Source: Colwellia sp. | GTDB taxonomy: Bacteria; Pseudomonadota; Gammaproteobacteria; Enterobacterales; Alteromonadaceae | Assembly (NCBI GenBank): GCA_022969175.1 | Contig: JALJPB010000011.1 | Coordinates: forward strand, 46,639-110,638 | Direction: 5' to 3' | DNA length: 64,000 nt | Shown here: piece by piece, positions 53,951 to 64,000 of the stretch | Position numbering within the stretch: the first letter of the stretch is position 1 | Layout of the letters: each line of letters starts with the position of its first letter | Position numbers and translations under genes: made by a program | Notes under the pieces: model-generated | Databases searched by the model: none | What the model saw: only the letters and a program-made list of their open reading frames with translations | Told to the model about the DNA's origin: nothing

Positions 53951-56900
53951 TCATCCCAGCTCCGTACTTAAAGCATTAAAAATAGTCTCAGCGGTATCAA
54001 AATCATAGGCATCAACTGCATCAACCAGACTAGTCAACTGCTGATAATATTCAGTACCTTGGAACATCGGTTCAAGCTTTTCTAATATATCTGCAGCGTC
54101 GGTATCAAAATCTTCGATCAGTTCTTTGAGCTCTTCAAAAAGTGGTTTTATTTTCTCTCTATTTAAAGTTTGTGATTTTGCGATACTTTTCACTGGACTT
54201 GATATCTTAATTAACTCTTCAACGACAGGATTCAGCTCTTTGACAACGTCTTTAAGTAGACTTTTCATCTGCTCGCTGAGTTGACTATCAGTAATCAAGT
54301 TTTCGGATTTTTGTGCCTCTTCACAAGCGTGTTCTAATGCTTTTGCTGCATCTTGTACTCTTTCAGCTCCGATGTTACCTGCTGTTCCCTTTAATGTATG
54401 AGCACAACGGGTTGCAGCGTCTTCATCACTATCTTGTACGGCATCAAAAAACAACTGCTCAAAATTTTGATAACTCGTGGCAAAACGTTTCAGTAACTTC
54501 AAATATAATGTTTTATTGTTCTGGGTAACGGCTAATCCTGCTTCTGTATTGATACCTAACACAGTAGGTATCTCAGCTTCATTGGTGTCAGAAGTTAACA
54601 ATTCCGTGGGCATTTTTATTTTTTCCTTAGGCTCTTTAGGCGTGATCCATTTTGCCATAGTGATGAACATTCCGTTAACATTAATTGGTTTGGCAATATG
54701 GTCATTCATTCCACAAGCGGCAACTCTCGCTTTATCTTCGGCCATAGCGTTAGCTGTCATAGCAATGATAGGTAACGTTTTATATTTCTCAAGCGCCCTA
54801 ATTGTTTTAGTGGCTGTATAGCCATCCATCACTGGCATTTGACAATCCATTAATACACCATCAAATGACTGCTTTGTTAATTCATCTACGGCTTCTTGAC
54901 CATTTTCAGCTAAGGTTACTAACAAACCATTAATTGTCAGCAGTTCCATAGCAAGCTCTTGATTTAGTTCATTATCCTCTACCAATAAAATTTTTGCACC
55001 TTGCAAATGCGCTATAGCATTTTCTGCCAAATAATCCTTTTCAGCAAAATGTCGATCGCTTACAACATCCTTACCCATCGCTAATAAAATTGCGTCAAGT
55101 AGCCCTGATGCGGTAACTGGCTTGGTTAAAAAGCCACTAATATCAATTTTATTAGCTGCTTGTGATAATTCTTCACGGCCATAAGCTGTAACCATAATCA
55201 CGGTGGGTATATTTTCAATTAACTCACTATCTTGTATTTCTTTTGTTGTTTCTACACCATCTTTGCCAGGCATTTTCCAATCCATAAAGACTAAATCATA
55301 GGGATCATTAAGATCAGCATTCTTTAATAAAGTTAGTGCTTGCTCCCCTGTATTTGCTTGTTCAACATGAAAGCCAAAGCCAACAAGTATTGTTGATAAG
55401 ATCTCTCTGGCCGTGGCATTATCATCGACAATTAATATACGTAATGCACCTAATTCTTCTTCAGCGGGGATTCGTTTTGACATCCCATTTTGTGGTTTAC
55501 CAAATTTGACTGTAAAGTGAAAAACACTACCAACACCAGCCTCACTTTCGACCCAGATATTTCCTTCCATTAGCTCAGTTAATTTTTTTGAAATGGTTAA
55601 CCCTAAGCCCGTACCACCATACTTACGTGTTATCGAGTTATCAGCCTGTGAAAAAGATTGGAACAACTTAGTTTGCTGCTCAGGTGTCATGCCAATCCCT
55701 GTGTCTCGAATAGAAAAATGCACCTCGACTTGTTCGTCAATTATTTCTTTTAATTCAACTTTTATAACAACATCGCCACCAGCTTCGGTAAACTTGACCG
55801 CATTGTTACCGAGGTTTATCAATATTTGCCCCAGCCTTAGTGGGTCTCCAATTAAGGCCGTCGGAACTTCAGGGGAAATATCAAAATGCAGTTCAAGCGC
55901 TTTTTCTTCAGCTTTTATCCCCACTAAATTCGATAAATTATCCATAACATCTTCTAGGCGAAAACTGATTTTTTCTATATTTAATTTTCCAGCTTCAATT
56001 TTAGAAAAATCCAAAATATCATTAATAATTCCCAATAATGATTCCGCACTACGATGGACTTTTTGAACATAATTACGCTGTTTATCATTAAGGTCCGTTT
56101 CTAACGCTAAATAGCTCATGCCAATAATGGCATTCATCGGTGTACGAATTTCATGGGACATATTTGCTAAAAAGTCAGACTTAGCCTGAGTAGCTTCTTC
56201 TGCAGTATTTTTGGCTAGCAACAAATCGGACTCCATATTCTTGCCATCATCAATATCCAAATTAATGCCTACAACACGTGAAGCATAGCCGTTCTCATCC
56301 CGTTCAAATGCCTTGCCAACACTGAGTATCCATTTCCAATGACCTGATTTTGTTTTCATTCTCATTTCATTGCGAAATACTTTTGTTTTTCCTTGCATAT
56401 GCAAATCTAAAGCCGAGAGCGTTGCCCCAAGATCTTCGGGATGGATCATTTGTTGCCAAAACTTATTGTTATTCGCATATAAACGATGTAAATCTGTCTT
56501 AGTATATTCAAGCATCGATGCCCAAATATCACCAATATCAAAATGTTTAGACGCTGAATCCCAATCCCACAAACCGGCATTAGCTCCTGTCATTGCTAAT
56601 TCAAGTTGTCGTTGATTGTCAAATAATTCCCTTTCAGCAGCTTTTAAGGTACTTATATCTACCGCTAAACTAATAATACCTTGTGAACGACCTTTTAACT
56701 CAAACGATGTCCTCATATACATCACATCACGTTCACTTCCGTCGGCAAACTGCAATTGCATCTCAGTATGGCTACTACCACCATTGCTGATTAATTCTAA
56801 GTCTTCTTGGTGAAACTTTTCGCGCAAAGATTTAGAGAAAAAATTAGTATTAAGTAAAGGTTTTCCTAAAACATCAGCACGGTCAACACCAAAAGCTAAT

Positions 56901-58909
56901 TCGAATTTTTTGTTCACTGCATAAATATTTAATGATTCATCCGATACCATTACAGGGTTTGGCAATGCATCAAGCAACGCTTCTTGATAACTCAATAATT
57001 GTTCACGCTGCTTTTGCTTATTAAGTGAGCTTCTCAAATAATAAGAGAGGAATACTGACAAAATAAAGATAAACAAAGGGATGCTAATAATTTCGATTTC
57101 ATGAACAGCAAATGCATCAGGGTCCGCACCTACAATTTCAATTTCCCACTGATTTCCTGCTATTTCCAAAGTACGTTTATAGTGAAGACTTGAAAAATCT
57201 TCCAGTTCGCTCAATGGTAATGCGGTTTTCAACCGAGACATGTGAGTATGCAGTAACGTTTGATGTGTTAAATCTCGAAAAATAATATGCATGCCGCCAA
57301 CCGAAGTATATTTTTTTAATGCAAAATTAATCATGGCATCTATATCAACAATACTAACGGCATAGCCTTTGAGTGAGACTGTCCTTTCTTGTATTGTTTC
57401 ATGCGGCAGATGAGTAGAATAAATAGGCAAAAACATGGCAATATAGTTATCATCTGGATAAATTAAAGAAAGGCGGTTAGATATCATTGGTACGTTACTT
57501 TCAAAAGCCTTGTTCATTGCCATTTTGGTATGTTCAACACTAGTAAAATCTAAACCTATGACAGCTTTATTATTTTCGTTTGGCACAGCATAGAGCAAGG
57601 GAAATGCGACTTGATTATATTCATATTGTTCTAAACTAACTTGACCATTTTGATCAAAAGAGAAAATTTCAAAATAATGGAGACCTAATTCCAAAGCTCT
57701 CTTGCGCAAAGACATAATATTTTTCATTTCTACTTTAGGTATCCAGCCTAAACCAACAATTCCTTCCTTTGTCGAAGCAGAACGCTGTACTATCTCCTGA
57801 AACTGTTTTTTATCGACATCAGGATTGGCATGTAAAACTGTTTGCACAATATAAAGTTTTTCAAAGTATGGCTGTATAGCTAGTTGTATTGACCTGATCC
57901 GTTTATCTGCTTTAGTTACAAAGTCTGTACGGATAGTTTTCTGCGCCTCATTGTGGGCAATTTGAAACAAAAGCAGTGATAAAACCGTGCCTAAATAAAC
58001 ACTCGCATATATTGCAATTCTATTTTGACGATCTTTATTATTATCTGATTGTAAATGAATAAGATAACAAGCGAGTATTGTTAAAGAAAAACCTAATACT
58101 AGAATGGCTTCACTAGCATAAGTGGTGGTTAATAAAAAACCTTGCTCAAAATTTGTATTCCATTTATGTTCAAATGCTTGCCAAGACATTATGGTAATTG
58201 TCGTACCAATAATCCCAATGGGGCTAATCAGGCAACGTAGGGATGACGAATTTACCAAACCTACAAAAACTTTAAGCATAATAATCAAGCTGACAAGAAC
58301 AAAAGCAAATGAACTGGGTAATTCCATTTTGCTATACATTCCCCAACTGTTGTCCATGTCCATATTCATTAAGTGCTCAGAAAAAGCCACAAAAGCTAAT
58401 GAAAAAATAATCGCTAGAAAAGTTGAGCTAACATAAAGAGGAGGTCGATAAGTTGCCGCACAGATATACCCAGCGGTAAAGACAAGAGACAGGGCAAGAT
58501 TAAATGACATTCTGCCGGGGAAGATACTATTGGCCCCAAGATCATCGCTGATAAAAAGTTCATCAATGCCAAGTTGAATTGAGAACAAATGCTGGGTTAG
58601 CGTAGCCAAAGTTAAAAACAAAATTATAATGGCCATTGAATTCGCTAAACGCCTTTTTTCTCGACAAACAGCAAAGAGACCTAAACCACAACAAACAAAT
58701 GCCAAAGCAGCGTTATAAGTGACCAAATTAAAGTGGGGATTAAACTGTATTAAAGTTACATTGCTTGTATGCCACCCAAATAACACCAACAAGCCAAAAA
58801 GAGTAAGCAGCATTGCTAATAATTCAGCTGCTATATTACAGAGCTTAATATTTTTTTTCTGGAGCAGGTGCATTTTTACGCCTTTATTATTTTTATGATG
58901 TGAAAACAC
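53951..58909 (-). CDS. Hybrid sensor kinase: MASE-like, CHASE, PAS, HisKA-HATPase, REC-REC, Hpt
   Basis: A 1652-residue phosphorelay protein. Eight or so TM helices (about 15-305) precede a CHASE domain (about 325-600, with [11 protein letters not shown] and [12 protein letters not shown]) and a closing TM near 615. Two PAS domains (about 645-770 and 775-900) follow. The HisKA motif [16 protein letters not shown] carries H919 before HATPase ([26 protein letters not shown]). Two receivers have D1210 and D1355, and the Hpt domain has H1504 in [10 protein letters not shown]. It can run a full His-Asp-His-Asp relay. It is the first gene upstream of tssA on the same strand, so control of the T6SS is possible but unproven. 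Confidence 0.93.
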   Translation of the reverse strand: MFSHHKNNKGVKMHLLQKKNIKLCNIAAELLAMLLTLFGLLVLFGWHTSNVTLIQFNPHFNLVTYNAALAFVCCGLGLFAVCREKRRLANSMAIIILFLTLATLTQHLFSIQLGIDELFISDDLGANSIFPGRMSFNLALSLVFTAGYICAATYRPPLYVSSTFLAIIFSLAFVAFSEHLMNMDMDNSWGMYSKMELPSSFAFVLVSLIIMLKVFVGLVNSSSLRCLISPIGIIGTTITIMSWQAFEHKWNTNFEQGFLLTTTYASEAILVLGFSLTILACYLIHLQSDNNKDRQNRIAIYASVYLGTVLSLLLFQIAHNEAQKTIRTDFVTKADKRIRSIQLAIQPYFEKLYIVQTVLHANPDVDKKQFQEIVQRSASTKEGIVGLGWIPKVEMKNIMSLRKRALELGLHYFEIFSFDQNGQVSLEQYEYNQVAFPLLYAVPNENNKAVIGLDFTSVEHTKMAMNKAFESNVPMISNRLSLIYPDDNYIAMFLPIYSTHLPHETIQERTVSLKGYAVSIVDIDAMINFALKKYTSVGGMHIIFRDLTHQTLLHTHMSRLKTALPLSELEDFSSLHYKRTLEIAGNQWEIEIVGADPDAFAVHEIEIISIPLFIFILSVFLSYYLRSSLNKQKQREQLLSYQEALLDALPNPVMVSDESLNIYAVNKKFELAFGVDRADVLGKPLLNTNFFSKSLREKFHQEDLELISNGGSSHTEMQLQFADGSERDVMYMRTSFELKGRSQGIISLAVDISTLKAAERELFDNQRQLELAMTGANAGLWDWDSASKHFDIGDIWASMLEYTKTDLHRLYANNNKFWQQMIHPEDLGATLSALDLHMQGKTKVFRNEMRMKTKSGHWKWILSVGKAFERDENGYASRVVGINLDIDDGKNMESDLLLAKNTAEEATQAKSDFLANMSHEIRTPMNAIIGMSYLALETDLNDKQRNYVQKVHRSAESLLGIINDILDFSKIEAGKLNIEKISFRLEDVMDNLSNLVGIKAEEKALELHFDISPEVPTALIGDPLRLGQILINLGNNAVKFTEAGGDVVIKVELKEIIDEQVEVHFSIRDTGIGMTPEQQTKLFQSFSQADNSITRKYGGTGLGLTISKKLTELMEGNIWVESEAGVGSVFHFTVKFGKPQNGMSKRIPAEEELGALRILIVDDNATAREILSTILVGFGFHVEQANTGEQALTLLKNADLNDPYDLVFMDWKMPGKDGVETTKEIQDSELIENIPTVIMVTAYGREELSQAANKIDISGFLTKPVTASGLLDAILLAMGKDVVSDRHFAEKDYLAENAIAHLQGAKILLVEDNELNQELAMELLTINGLLVTLAENGQEAVDELTKQSFDGVLMDCQMPVMDGYTATKTIRALEKYKTLPIIAMTANAMAEDKARVAACGMNDHIAKPINVNGMFITMAKWITPKEPKEKIKMPTELLTSDTNEAEIPTVLGINTEAGLAVTQNNKTLYLKLLKRFATSYQNFEQLFFDAVQDSDEDAATRCAHTLKGTAGNIGAERVQDAAKALEHACEEAQKSENLITDSQLSEQMKSLLKDVVKELNPVVEELIKISSPVKSIAKSQTLNREKIKPLFEELKELIEDFDTDAADILEKLEPMFQGTEYYQQLTSLVDAVDAYDFDTAETIFNALSTELG

Positions 58910-58997
58910 TCTAAATCGTTGCAGAAGACTCTCATACTACTCAAACATTGAACAGCATGAGATTGACAATTTTTTCTTCTACAATATAGCTTTATCG

Positions 58998-60029
58998 TTA
59001 AAATTCATCTCGATACTGAGCCTGAACTTCTCTAACTTTAGGTAAACATTTGATGAATTCTGGGACAAGAGAGGGATCAAAATGAGTACCCGCGTCCTCT
59101 TTTAATAAGGCAATAGCCCGCTCTTCTGTCCAAGCTTTTTTATAGGGACGTTCACTCGTTAAAGCATCAAATACATCGGCAATTGCAACAATTCGTGCCG
59201 AAATAGGAATATCTAAGCCACTTATTTTATTCGGGTAACCGTTACCATCCCATTTCTCATGATGAAAATTTGCGACTTCTTTGGCTAATTGTAATAAAGG
59301 TGAATGGTGGTCACCGATGATTTCTGCGCCATACTCGACGTGCTTTTTCATAATTTCCCACTCTTCGCTATCAAGCTTCCCTGGCTTTAATAAAACTCTA
59401 TCTGGGATACCTATTTTACCGATATCATGCATTGGAGCAGCATTATATAACAAATCACACCATTGCTCCGACTTGCCAATTTGTTCAGCAAGAAAGCGAG
59501 AAAACCAACTCATGCGGATAACATGCATGCCTGTTTCATTATCTTTGAATTCTGCAGCTCGACCTAACCGACGAATAATCTCTACTCGCGTATCATTTAG
59601 TTCTGCCGTTCTTTTTTGTACTAACTTTTCTAAATGGCGTGCCTGATCATATAAAGCTATATGTGTTTTAACTCTTGCCAAAACCAGCGGCGGACTGACT
59701 GGTTTGGTTATATAGTCAACAGCACCTAAAGAAAACCCCTTCTCTTCATCTTTTATTTCAGACTTAGCAGTAACAAAAACAACAGGAATATGAGCAGTTT
59801 CCACATTGGATTTTAACTGTTTACACACTTCATAGCCATCAATACCAGGCATTAGGACATCTAATAGAATAAGATCAGGCTTATTTTCTGCATTAGCAAT
59901 AGCAATAGCTGCTTTTCCATTTAACGCTGCCTTAACTTTATAATAACTCTTTAAAATACCTGTTAGGATATCTATATTCTCTGGTGCATCATCAATAATT
60001 AAAATTGTTGCTTTATTTTTTGAAGCCAT
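58998..60029 (-). CDS. Response regulator with HD-GYP output (RpfG-like)
   Basis: A 343-residue regulator. The receiver (about 8-125) has LLLDVLMPGIDG as the phospho-site. The HD-GYP domain (about 145-335) has MHDIGKIGIPDRVLLKPGKL, the second His pair EVANFHHEKWDGNGYP (GYP signature) and IVAIADVFDALTSERPYK. Known members hydrolyse cyclic-di-GMP. All expected metal ligands seem present. It lies 88 bases upstream of the hybrid kinase and 13 bases downstream of a lone receiver gene, in one operon direction, so it is a likely output of this relay. Confidence 0.92.
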   Translation of the reverse strand: MASKNKATILIIDDAPENIDILTGILKSYYKVKAALNGKAAIAIANAENKPDLILLDVLMPGIDGYEVCKQLKSNVETAHIPVVFVTAKSEIKDEEKGFSLGAVDYITKPVSPPLVLARVKTHIALYDQARHLEKLVQKRTAELNDTRVEIIRRLGRAAEFKDNETGMHVIRMSWFSRFLAEQIGKSEQWCDLLYNAAPMHDIGKIGIPDRVLLKPGKLDSEEWEIMKKHVEYGAEIIGDHHSPLLQLAKEVANFHHEKWDGNGYPNKISGLDIPISARIVAIADVFDALTSERPYKKAWTEERAIALLKEDAGTHFDPSLVPEFIKCLPKVREVQAQYRDEF

Positions 60030-60042
60030 TTATTTTATCCTC

Positions 60043-60405
60043 CTACAAATATTGACTAATATATGAGGCTAACTTTTGGCTATCAACTGGCTTAGTTAAA
60101 TGGCCAATTGCTCCTAATACCTTACCTTTTTCGATATCCATCTCACTGGCGTTTCCTGAAATAATTAACACAGGTAAAGAGTCACCTTCTGGTAATTCAC
60201 GTATCGCTTTCAATGTTTCAAAACCATCCATTTTTGGCATCAATAAATCAAGAAATAAAATATCAGGAAGCTTCTTTGACAACTGCTTTAGCGCTATTTC
60301 ACCAGATAAAGCGGCTTTGACTTTCACGTCTTTAGGCAACAGTCCTTTTATTAAATCTATATTGGCAGGTTCATCATCAACCACAAAAGCTATTTTAGTC
60401 ACCAA
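60043..60405 (-). CDS. Single-domain response regulator (CheY-like)
   Basis: A 120-residue receiver with VVDDEPANIDLIKG, phospho-Asp in LFLDLLMPKMDG, Ser in LIISGNAS and Lys in HLTKPVD. It has no output domain. It is the first of three minus-strand genes with the HD-GYP regulator and the hybrid kinase, so it likely receives phosphate in that relay or acts as a phosphate sink. Confidence 0.9.
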   Translation of the reverse strand: MVTKIAFVVDDEPANIDLIKGLLPKDVKVKAALSGEIALKQLSKKLPDILFLDLLMPKMDGFETLKAIRELPEGDSLPVLIISGNASEMDIEKGKVLGAIGHLTKPVDSQKLASYISQYL

Positions 60406-60669
60406 TGACTCCTTATGAATTGTTTTTTTGTTTCACTTGGATTATTTTCCAAGGAATACTTTTAAAAAAGAATAACTGATTTTTGTAATAAAGCAAAACA
60501 GACCATTGAAAAGATATATAAAACTAGGATGCATTGATATTAACGGAGCATTTATCCAACTAATGACTATTTTTCTGTTCACCTCTAAAACAAGTGAATG
60601 CATGATGACTTTAACTTAGTTATAATTGAATATTATTAATCTGAAAACACGCTTAAATAACGGAAAGCC

Positions 60670-61656
60670 ATGCCAATCGAGAAACTAAATAGTGGTCACA
60701 AAAATCAATTTCTTGGGTTAACCGTATTACTTGTAGATAATATTGACGATACTAACAGCACGATTGCTAACATGCTAAATACCATGGGCTTTAGTAACAT
60801 CATTCACGCGACCAATGGTTCTCACGCACTAAACATGTTGTTTCAACAAGAAGTAAACTTGATCTTAACTGCTCCGCAGCTTCCAAAAGATGAAGGTTTA
60901 CAATTATTAAAACAGTCAAAAATTAGTCCTAAAACCTCTAAGATACCATTTGTAATCATTGCTGAAACCATAGACCAAGAACAAGTACTTGAAGCGATAA
61001 AATATGGTGTTTCAGAGTACATTATCAAACCATTCTCAGAAAAGCAGTTTGTTAACCAGTTAACTAAAGCTATTTTCGACTTAAATAGTAGTGCAATAAA
61101 AAAGCTCTCTAGCTTAACGAAAAAAAACACTCAAATGGCAAGTAATAAAAGTAGCCAGCAGCCGTTACAGATTCTAGTGGTTGATGACGTAATTGATAAC
61201 ATCAAAGTGATCAGTGAAATATTACGTAAAGACTATAAAGTAAAAGCAGCAACATCCGGAGAAAAAGCCTTACAAATATGCAGTATGGATCCTCAGCCAG
61301 ATTTAGTACTGCTAGATATAATGATGCCTATAATGGATGGTATGGAAGTATGTCGCCGACTAAAAGCAAACTCTAAAACACAACATATAACCGTAATTTT
61401 CTTATCAGCATTAGATCAAACAAAACATATAGTACAAGGGCTAGAACTAGGCGCTGTAGACTACATAACTAAGCCAATTGACCCTCCACTTGTAAAAGCT
61501 AGGGTGCGTACACATTGTAAAATCATTGAAAGTAACAAACTAATGCGAAATCAAATTGATATAATGCAAGAAAATGCACGGTTAAAAGAAGCATTTGAAT
61601 TAATTAAGCAAAAGGGCTATCAAACAGGATCTAGTTCTGTAAGGAAACGTATTTAA
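60670..61656 (+). CDS. Tandem receiver protein with an inactive first receiver
   Basis: A 328-residue protein with two receivers and a short coiled-coil end (NQIDIMQENARLKEAFELIK). The second receiver (about 168-290) is complete, with ILVVDDVIDN, LLLDIMMPIMDG and DYITKPID. In the first (about 15-130) the phospho-Asp position is LILTAPQLP, Ala in place of Asp, and the acidic pair is DN, so it cannot be phosphorylated in the usual way. There is no DNA-binding or enzymatic domain. It is divergent from the lone receiver gene and probably works in the same signalling group. Confidence 0.85.
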   Translation: MPIEKLNSGHKNQFLGLTVLLVDNIDDTNSTIANMLNTMGFSNIIHATNGSHALNMLFQQEVNLILTAPQLPKDEGLQLLKQSKISPKTSKIPFVIIAETIDQEQVLEAIKYGVSEYIIKPFSEKQFVNQLTKAIFDLNSSAIKKLSSLTKKNTQMASNKSSQQPLQILVVDDVIDNIKVISEILRKDYKVKAATSGEKALQICSMDPQPDLVLLDIMMPIMDGMEVCRRLKANSKTQHITVIFLSALDQTKHIVQGLELGAVDYITKPIDPPLVKARVRTHCKIIESNKLMRNQIDIMQENARLKEAFELIKQKGYQTGSSSVRKRI

Positions 61657-61715
61657 CTGATAGTTAGGTAAATACACAAAAAATCCAGTTAAAAGGAATA
61701 TGTGGATGCTACAAT

Positions 61716-63050
61716 TTATCCATCACTTTTCCTGTTAGGGATTTTGATACATGCCTTAGCCCCTTTATCACCAACATTATTCACCAAGGTTAATTGCCCT
61801 CCATGCTGTTCTATAATGTTTCGACACAGCACTAAACCTATCCCTTGGCCATTTTTTTTTGTGGTATAAAAAGGGACAAATAAGTTCTCACTGTTTTGAA
61901 TACCACTGCCATTATCGACAATTTCAATCATAGTAAAACCCCCTAGCTGATAACTGTGAAAGCTTATCATTATTTTTTCACTCTTTTTGCTTTGCAAACC
62001 ACTTGCTTGTTTTGCATTAGTAATAAGGTTTATTAATACCTGCTCAAACAATATCGGATCTGCAGTAATATGCGAAACTTCTAATCTAGTTTTAACCGTT
62101 AGGTCTGGGTGTAACAAACAGATTTTTGACAGTGAACTTTTTAGATCTATTTCCTTAAGGTTAAGACTATAAACTTGGGTTATCTGGCTATATTGTTGGA
62201 CAAATGCAGTTAGATTTTGACTGCGCTCAACGATTACATTTAGTGCTTCTTTTTGATCAGGAACTTGGCTAAATTGCGCCAATGTTTGAGCTAATGATTG
62301 AATAGGCGTTAAGGTATTTTTAATTTCATGACTTAATACCCTAACAACCTGCTGCCAAGACTGAGATTGCATCTTTCTCAATTCAGAGCTGATATCAGTT
62401 AGCATTAACAAGTGATGTTGTCCTGAGTGATCTTTAAAGCTGCTAGAGCGAATTTTAAAACGTTGGTCTTGTTCTTTTTCATCAAAACACCATTGGTTTT
62501 CACATTGTGATAAACCGAATGATTTAATTGGCATAAGACGTACTAAACGCCAATCTTTGTTTAGCCAATTTGATAAAGCCTGATTACCGTAAACAAGTTT
62601 ATTCTGTTCGTCGATTAAAAGTACCGGGCTGTCTAATTGCTTTATTAAGCTATGAACTAATATGTCTTTTTCGTCAAATAGGCGTTTTTTTTGTCTGAGC
62701 AGTTGTGCAAGACTGCCCACCTCATGAAATAATTGCGCACTAACGCCTTTAGAAAAAACGGGAATGGTTTCAAAAGAGTAATCATCAACTTTAATTGACT
62801 CTAATGAAGTTAACAAACCAAAATATGGCTGTATTAACTTGTTCTTTATTTTTTCAGTGACAAAGGCCAAAAAGGGCAAACTAAAGATAAATATTGTTAC
62901 CACTAATAACAGCGAATGGCTAATAAACCACGTACTGAGTAACATTAAAAAAAGTAGTATAAAGTTAACGCTAAACAATAGTCGATTAAGCCATTGCTCT
63001 AAACTTAAGGCACTCATCGTTGGAAACTTATTACTCTGTTCATTTTCCAT
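61716..63050 (-). CDS. NtrY-like sensor histidine kinase (second copy of the type)
   Basis: A 444-residue kinase with two TM helices (about 25-65), a PAS-like domain (about 120-200), the HisKA motif VRVLSHEIKNTLTPIQ with H241, and a HATPase with NLITNAKQA, VDNGSGI and FVPFYTTKKNGQGIGLVL. It has the same layout as the kinase at 6025-7392. Its ATG lies one base after the stop of the sigma-54 regulator, so they form an operon and surely a cognate pair. Confidence 0.9.
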   Translation of the reverse strand: MENEQSNKFPTMSALSLEQWLNRLLFSVNFILLFLMLLSTWFISHSLLLVVTIFIFSLPFLAFVTEKIKNKLIQPYFGLLTSLESIKVDDYSFETIPVFSKGVSAQLFHEVGSLAQLLRQKKRLFDEKDILVHSLIKQLDSPVLLIDEQNKLVYGNQALSNWLNKDWRLVRLMPIKSFGLSQCENQWCFDEKEQDQRFKIRSSSFKDHSGQHHLLMLTDISSELRKMQSQSWQQVVRVLSHEIKNTLTPIQSLAQTLAQFSQVPDQKEALNVIVERSQNLTAFVQQYSQITQVYSLNLKEIDLKSSLSKICLLHPDLTVKTRLEVSHITADPILFEQVLINLITNAKQASGLQSKKSEKIMISFHSYQLGGFTMIEIVDNGSGIQNSENLFVPFYTTKKNGQGIGLVLCRNIIEQHGGQLTLVNNVGDKGAKACIKIPNRKSDG

Positions 63051-63051
63051 T

Positions 63052-64000
63052 TCAACTAACTACCTTAAGGTAGTCTTTAGCACTGATTTTATATTTTTCT
63101 AATCGACGATAAATAGCACTTTTACTTAATCCTAAGAGCGCTGCCGCTTCATGAGTTTGTCCATGACATTGACTTAAAGCTTGGTCGATTAACAGTCGTT
63201 CAGCCGCTTCAATAGTCATCAAAGGTATGCTCTGTTCTTGATTTAGAGCCTGAGTAGTTGTACTTTCTTTATTCATAACTGCTTGCTGGTAGTTATCGTT
63301 TATCATCAGAGACTCTGCTTTTATTGCTACTTCTTTATGCATTAAGACAACACGCTCAAGTATATGACTAAGTTCGCGCAAGTTACCTGGAAAGTCATAA
63401 CGACATAATCGTTTAATGGCACAGGGTAATAAACTCATCAGAGATTTGTCATACTGCAGACACAACTTAGTCAGCATAATTTCAGCAAGCTCAGGAATGT
63501 CTTCAAGTCGCTCTCGTAAAGCAGGAATGGTGAATTCTATGGTATTTAACCTAAAATAAAGATCTTGTCTAAAAAGCCCTTGCTTAAATAAGTGTTTAAA
63601 ATCAGCATTAGTTGCACTGATCAAACGAACATTCGCTTTTTGTGTAATGCTCGATCCCACTGGCTCGTATTCTCCTGATTCGAGCACCCTTAATAATTTT
63701 GCCTGTGAAGCAAGGGGAATATTAGCCACTTCATCAAGAAACAATGTTCCCGACTCTGCTAGTTCAAATCGTCCAATACGCGTTTGATGAGCACCGGTGA
63801 ATGCTCCTTTGGTGTGGCCAAACATTTCGCTTTCAAACAAGTCGCCAGGAATAGCCCCCATATTAACGCTAACTAATCCGGAGCTGTTAAGCTGATCATT
63901 GTTCGAGCCTTGATTATATTTATGGTGAATATAATGGACTAAGGTACTTTTACCTGTGCCATTTTCACCGGTTAATAAAATCGTCGCTTTAGTTTGAGCA
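63052..64000 (-). CDS. NtrC-family sigma-54 response regulator (cut by right edge)
   Basis: The frame is open through the right edge. The visible part begins inside the AAA+ domain with Walker A GENGTGKS, then the sigma-54 loop GAFTGA (canonical), Walker B TLFLDEV, the R-finger region and a C-terminal Fis-type HTH (EAAALLGLSKSAIYRRLEKYKI). The receiver, if present, lies outside the window. It is clearly related to the regulator at 4609-6012, with the same NMGA(L/I) and ESLFESEMFGH-type blocks. Its target is probably outside the window, perhaps another MacB-type exporter, by analogy with the left-edge module. Confidence 0.92.
   Translation of the reverse strand, partial: AQTKATILLTGENGTGKSTLVHYIHHKYNQGSNNDQLNSSGLVSVNMGAIPGDLFESEMFGHTKGAFTGAHQTRIGRFELAESGTLFLDEVANIPLASQAKLLRVLESGEYEPVGSSITQKANVRLISATNADFKHLFKQGLFRQDLYFRLNTIEFTIPALRERLEDIPELAEIMLTKLCLQYDKSLMSLLPCAIKRLCRYDFPGNLRELSHILERVVLMHKEVAIKAESLMINDNYQQAVMNKESTTTQALNQEQSIPLMTIEAAERLLIDQALSQCHGQTHEAAALLGLSKSAIYRRLEKYKISAKDYLKVVS

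Noticed and set aside
63059..63074. Palindrome ACTACCTTAAGGTAGT
   Set aside because: It lies within the last codons of the sigma-54 regulator (DYLKVV) and is most likely a chance result of codon choice.
1..64000. CRISPR arrays, tRNA, rRNA or intact insertion sequences
   Set aside because: I saw no regularly spaced repeats, no cloverleaf-like sequence and no full transposase with terminal repeats by eye; a covariance-model scan was not possible.

Overview
The window is AT-rich and tightly packed. Its content suggests a marine gammaproteobacterium of the Alteromonadales, most like Colwellia or Thalassotalea. This placement is an inference from composition and protein style (many sensor kinases, RND and MacB-type pumps, OMPLA, a 7TM-LytTR regulator, a complete type VI secretion system). 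No rRNA, tRNA or CRISPR array was seen.

Bases 1-7392 carry a MacAB-like export operon (adaptor cut by the left edge, ATPase, double-FtsX permease), followed by a sigma-54 response regulator and an NtrY-like kinase. Bases 7616-11790 hold an RND efflux pair. Bases 11912-16285 (minus strand) hold an att-like set: ATPase, double permease and AttH/CrtC-like lipoprotein. This set diverges from a 7TM-LytTR regulator at 16585. Bases 18562-29463 are housekeeping or accessory genes: an S41 peptidase lipoprotein with a partner lipoprotein, phospholipase A, a periplasmic solute-binding protein, an AraC regulator, a GNAT, a hotdog protein, threonine aldolase, GST, cysteine synthase and an esterase. Bases 29600-30450 are degraded: an SCO1/MCP chimera and a frameshifted transposase-like remnant.

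Bases 30701-34812 (plus) form an effector/spike module: a RelA/SpoT-like protein, VgrG, a VgrG-PAAR junction protein and PAAR. It converges on a full minus-strand T6SS cluster at 34842-53797. In transcription order this is tssA, hcp, tssB, tssC, a hairpin, then a second tssC-like gene, tssE, tssF, tssG, clpV, an FHA gene, tssJ, tssK, tssL and tssM. TssL ends in a SPOR-like domain and TssM has lost its Walker A motif. Upstream of tssA lie a 1652-residue CHASE hybrid kinase, an HD-GYP response regulator, a lone receiver and a divergent double receiver. The right edge has a second NtrY/NtrC-like pair, related to the pair near the left edge.

The most interesting item is the RelA/SpoT-like gene next to vgrG. 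It is a candidate T6SS effector that would act through nucleotide or tRNA pyrophosphorylation, and no immunity gene is visible beside it.
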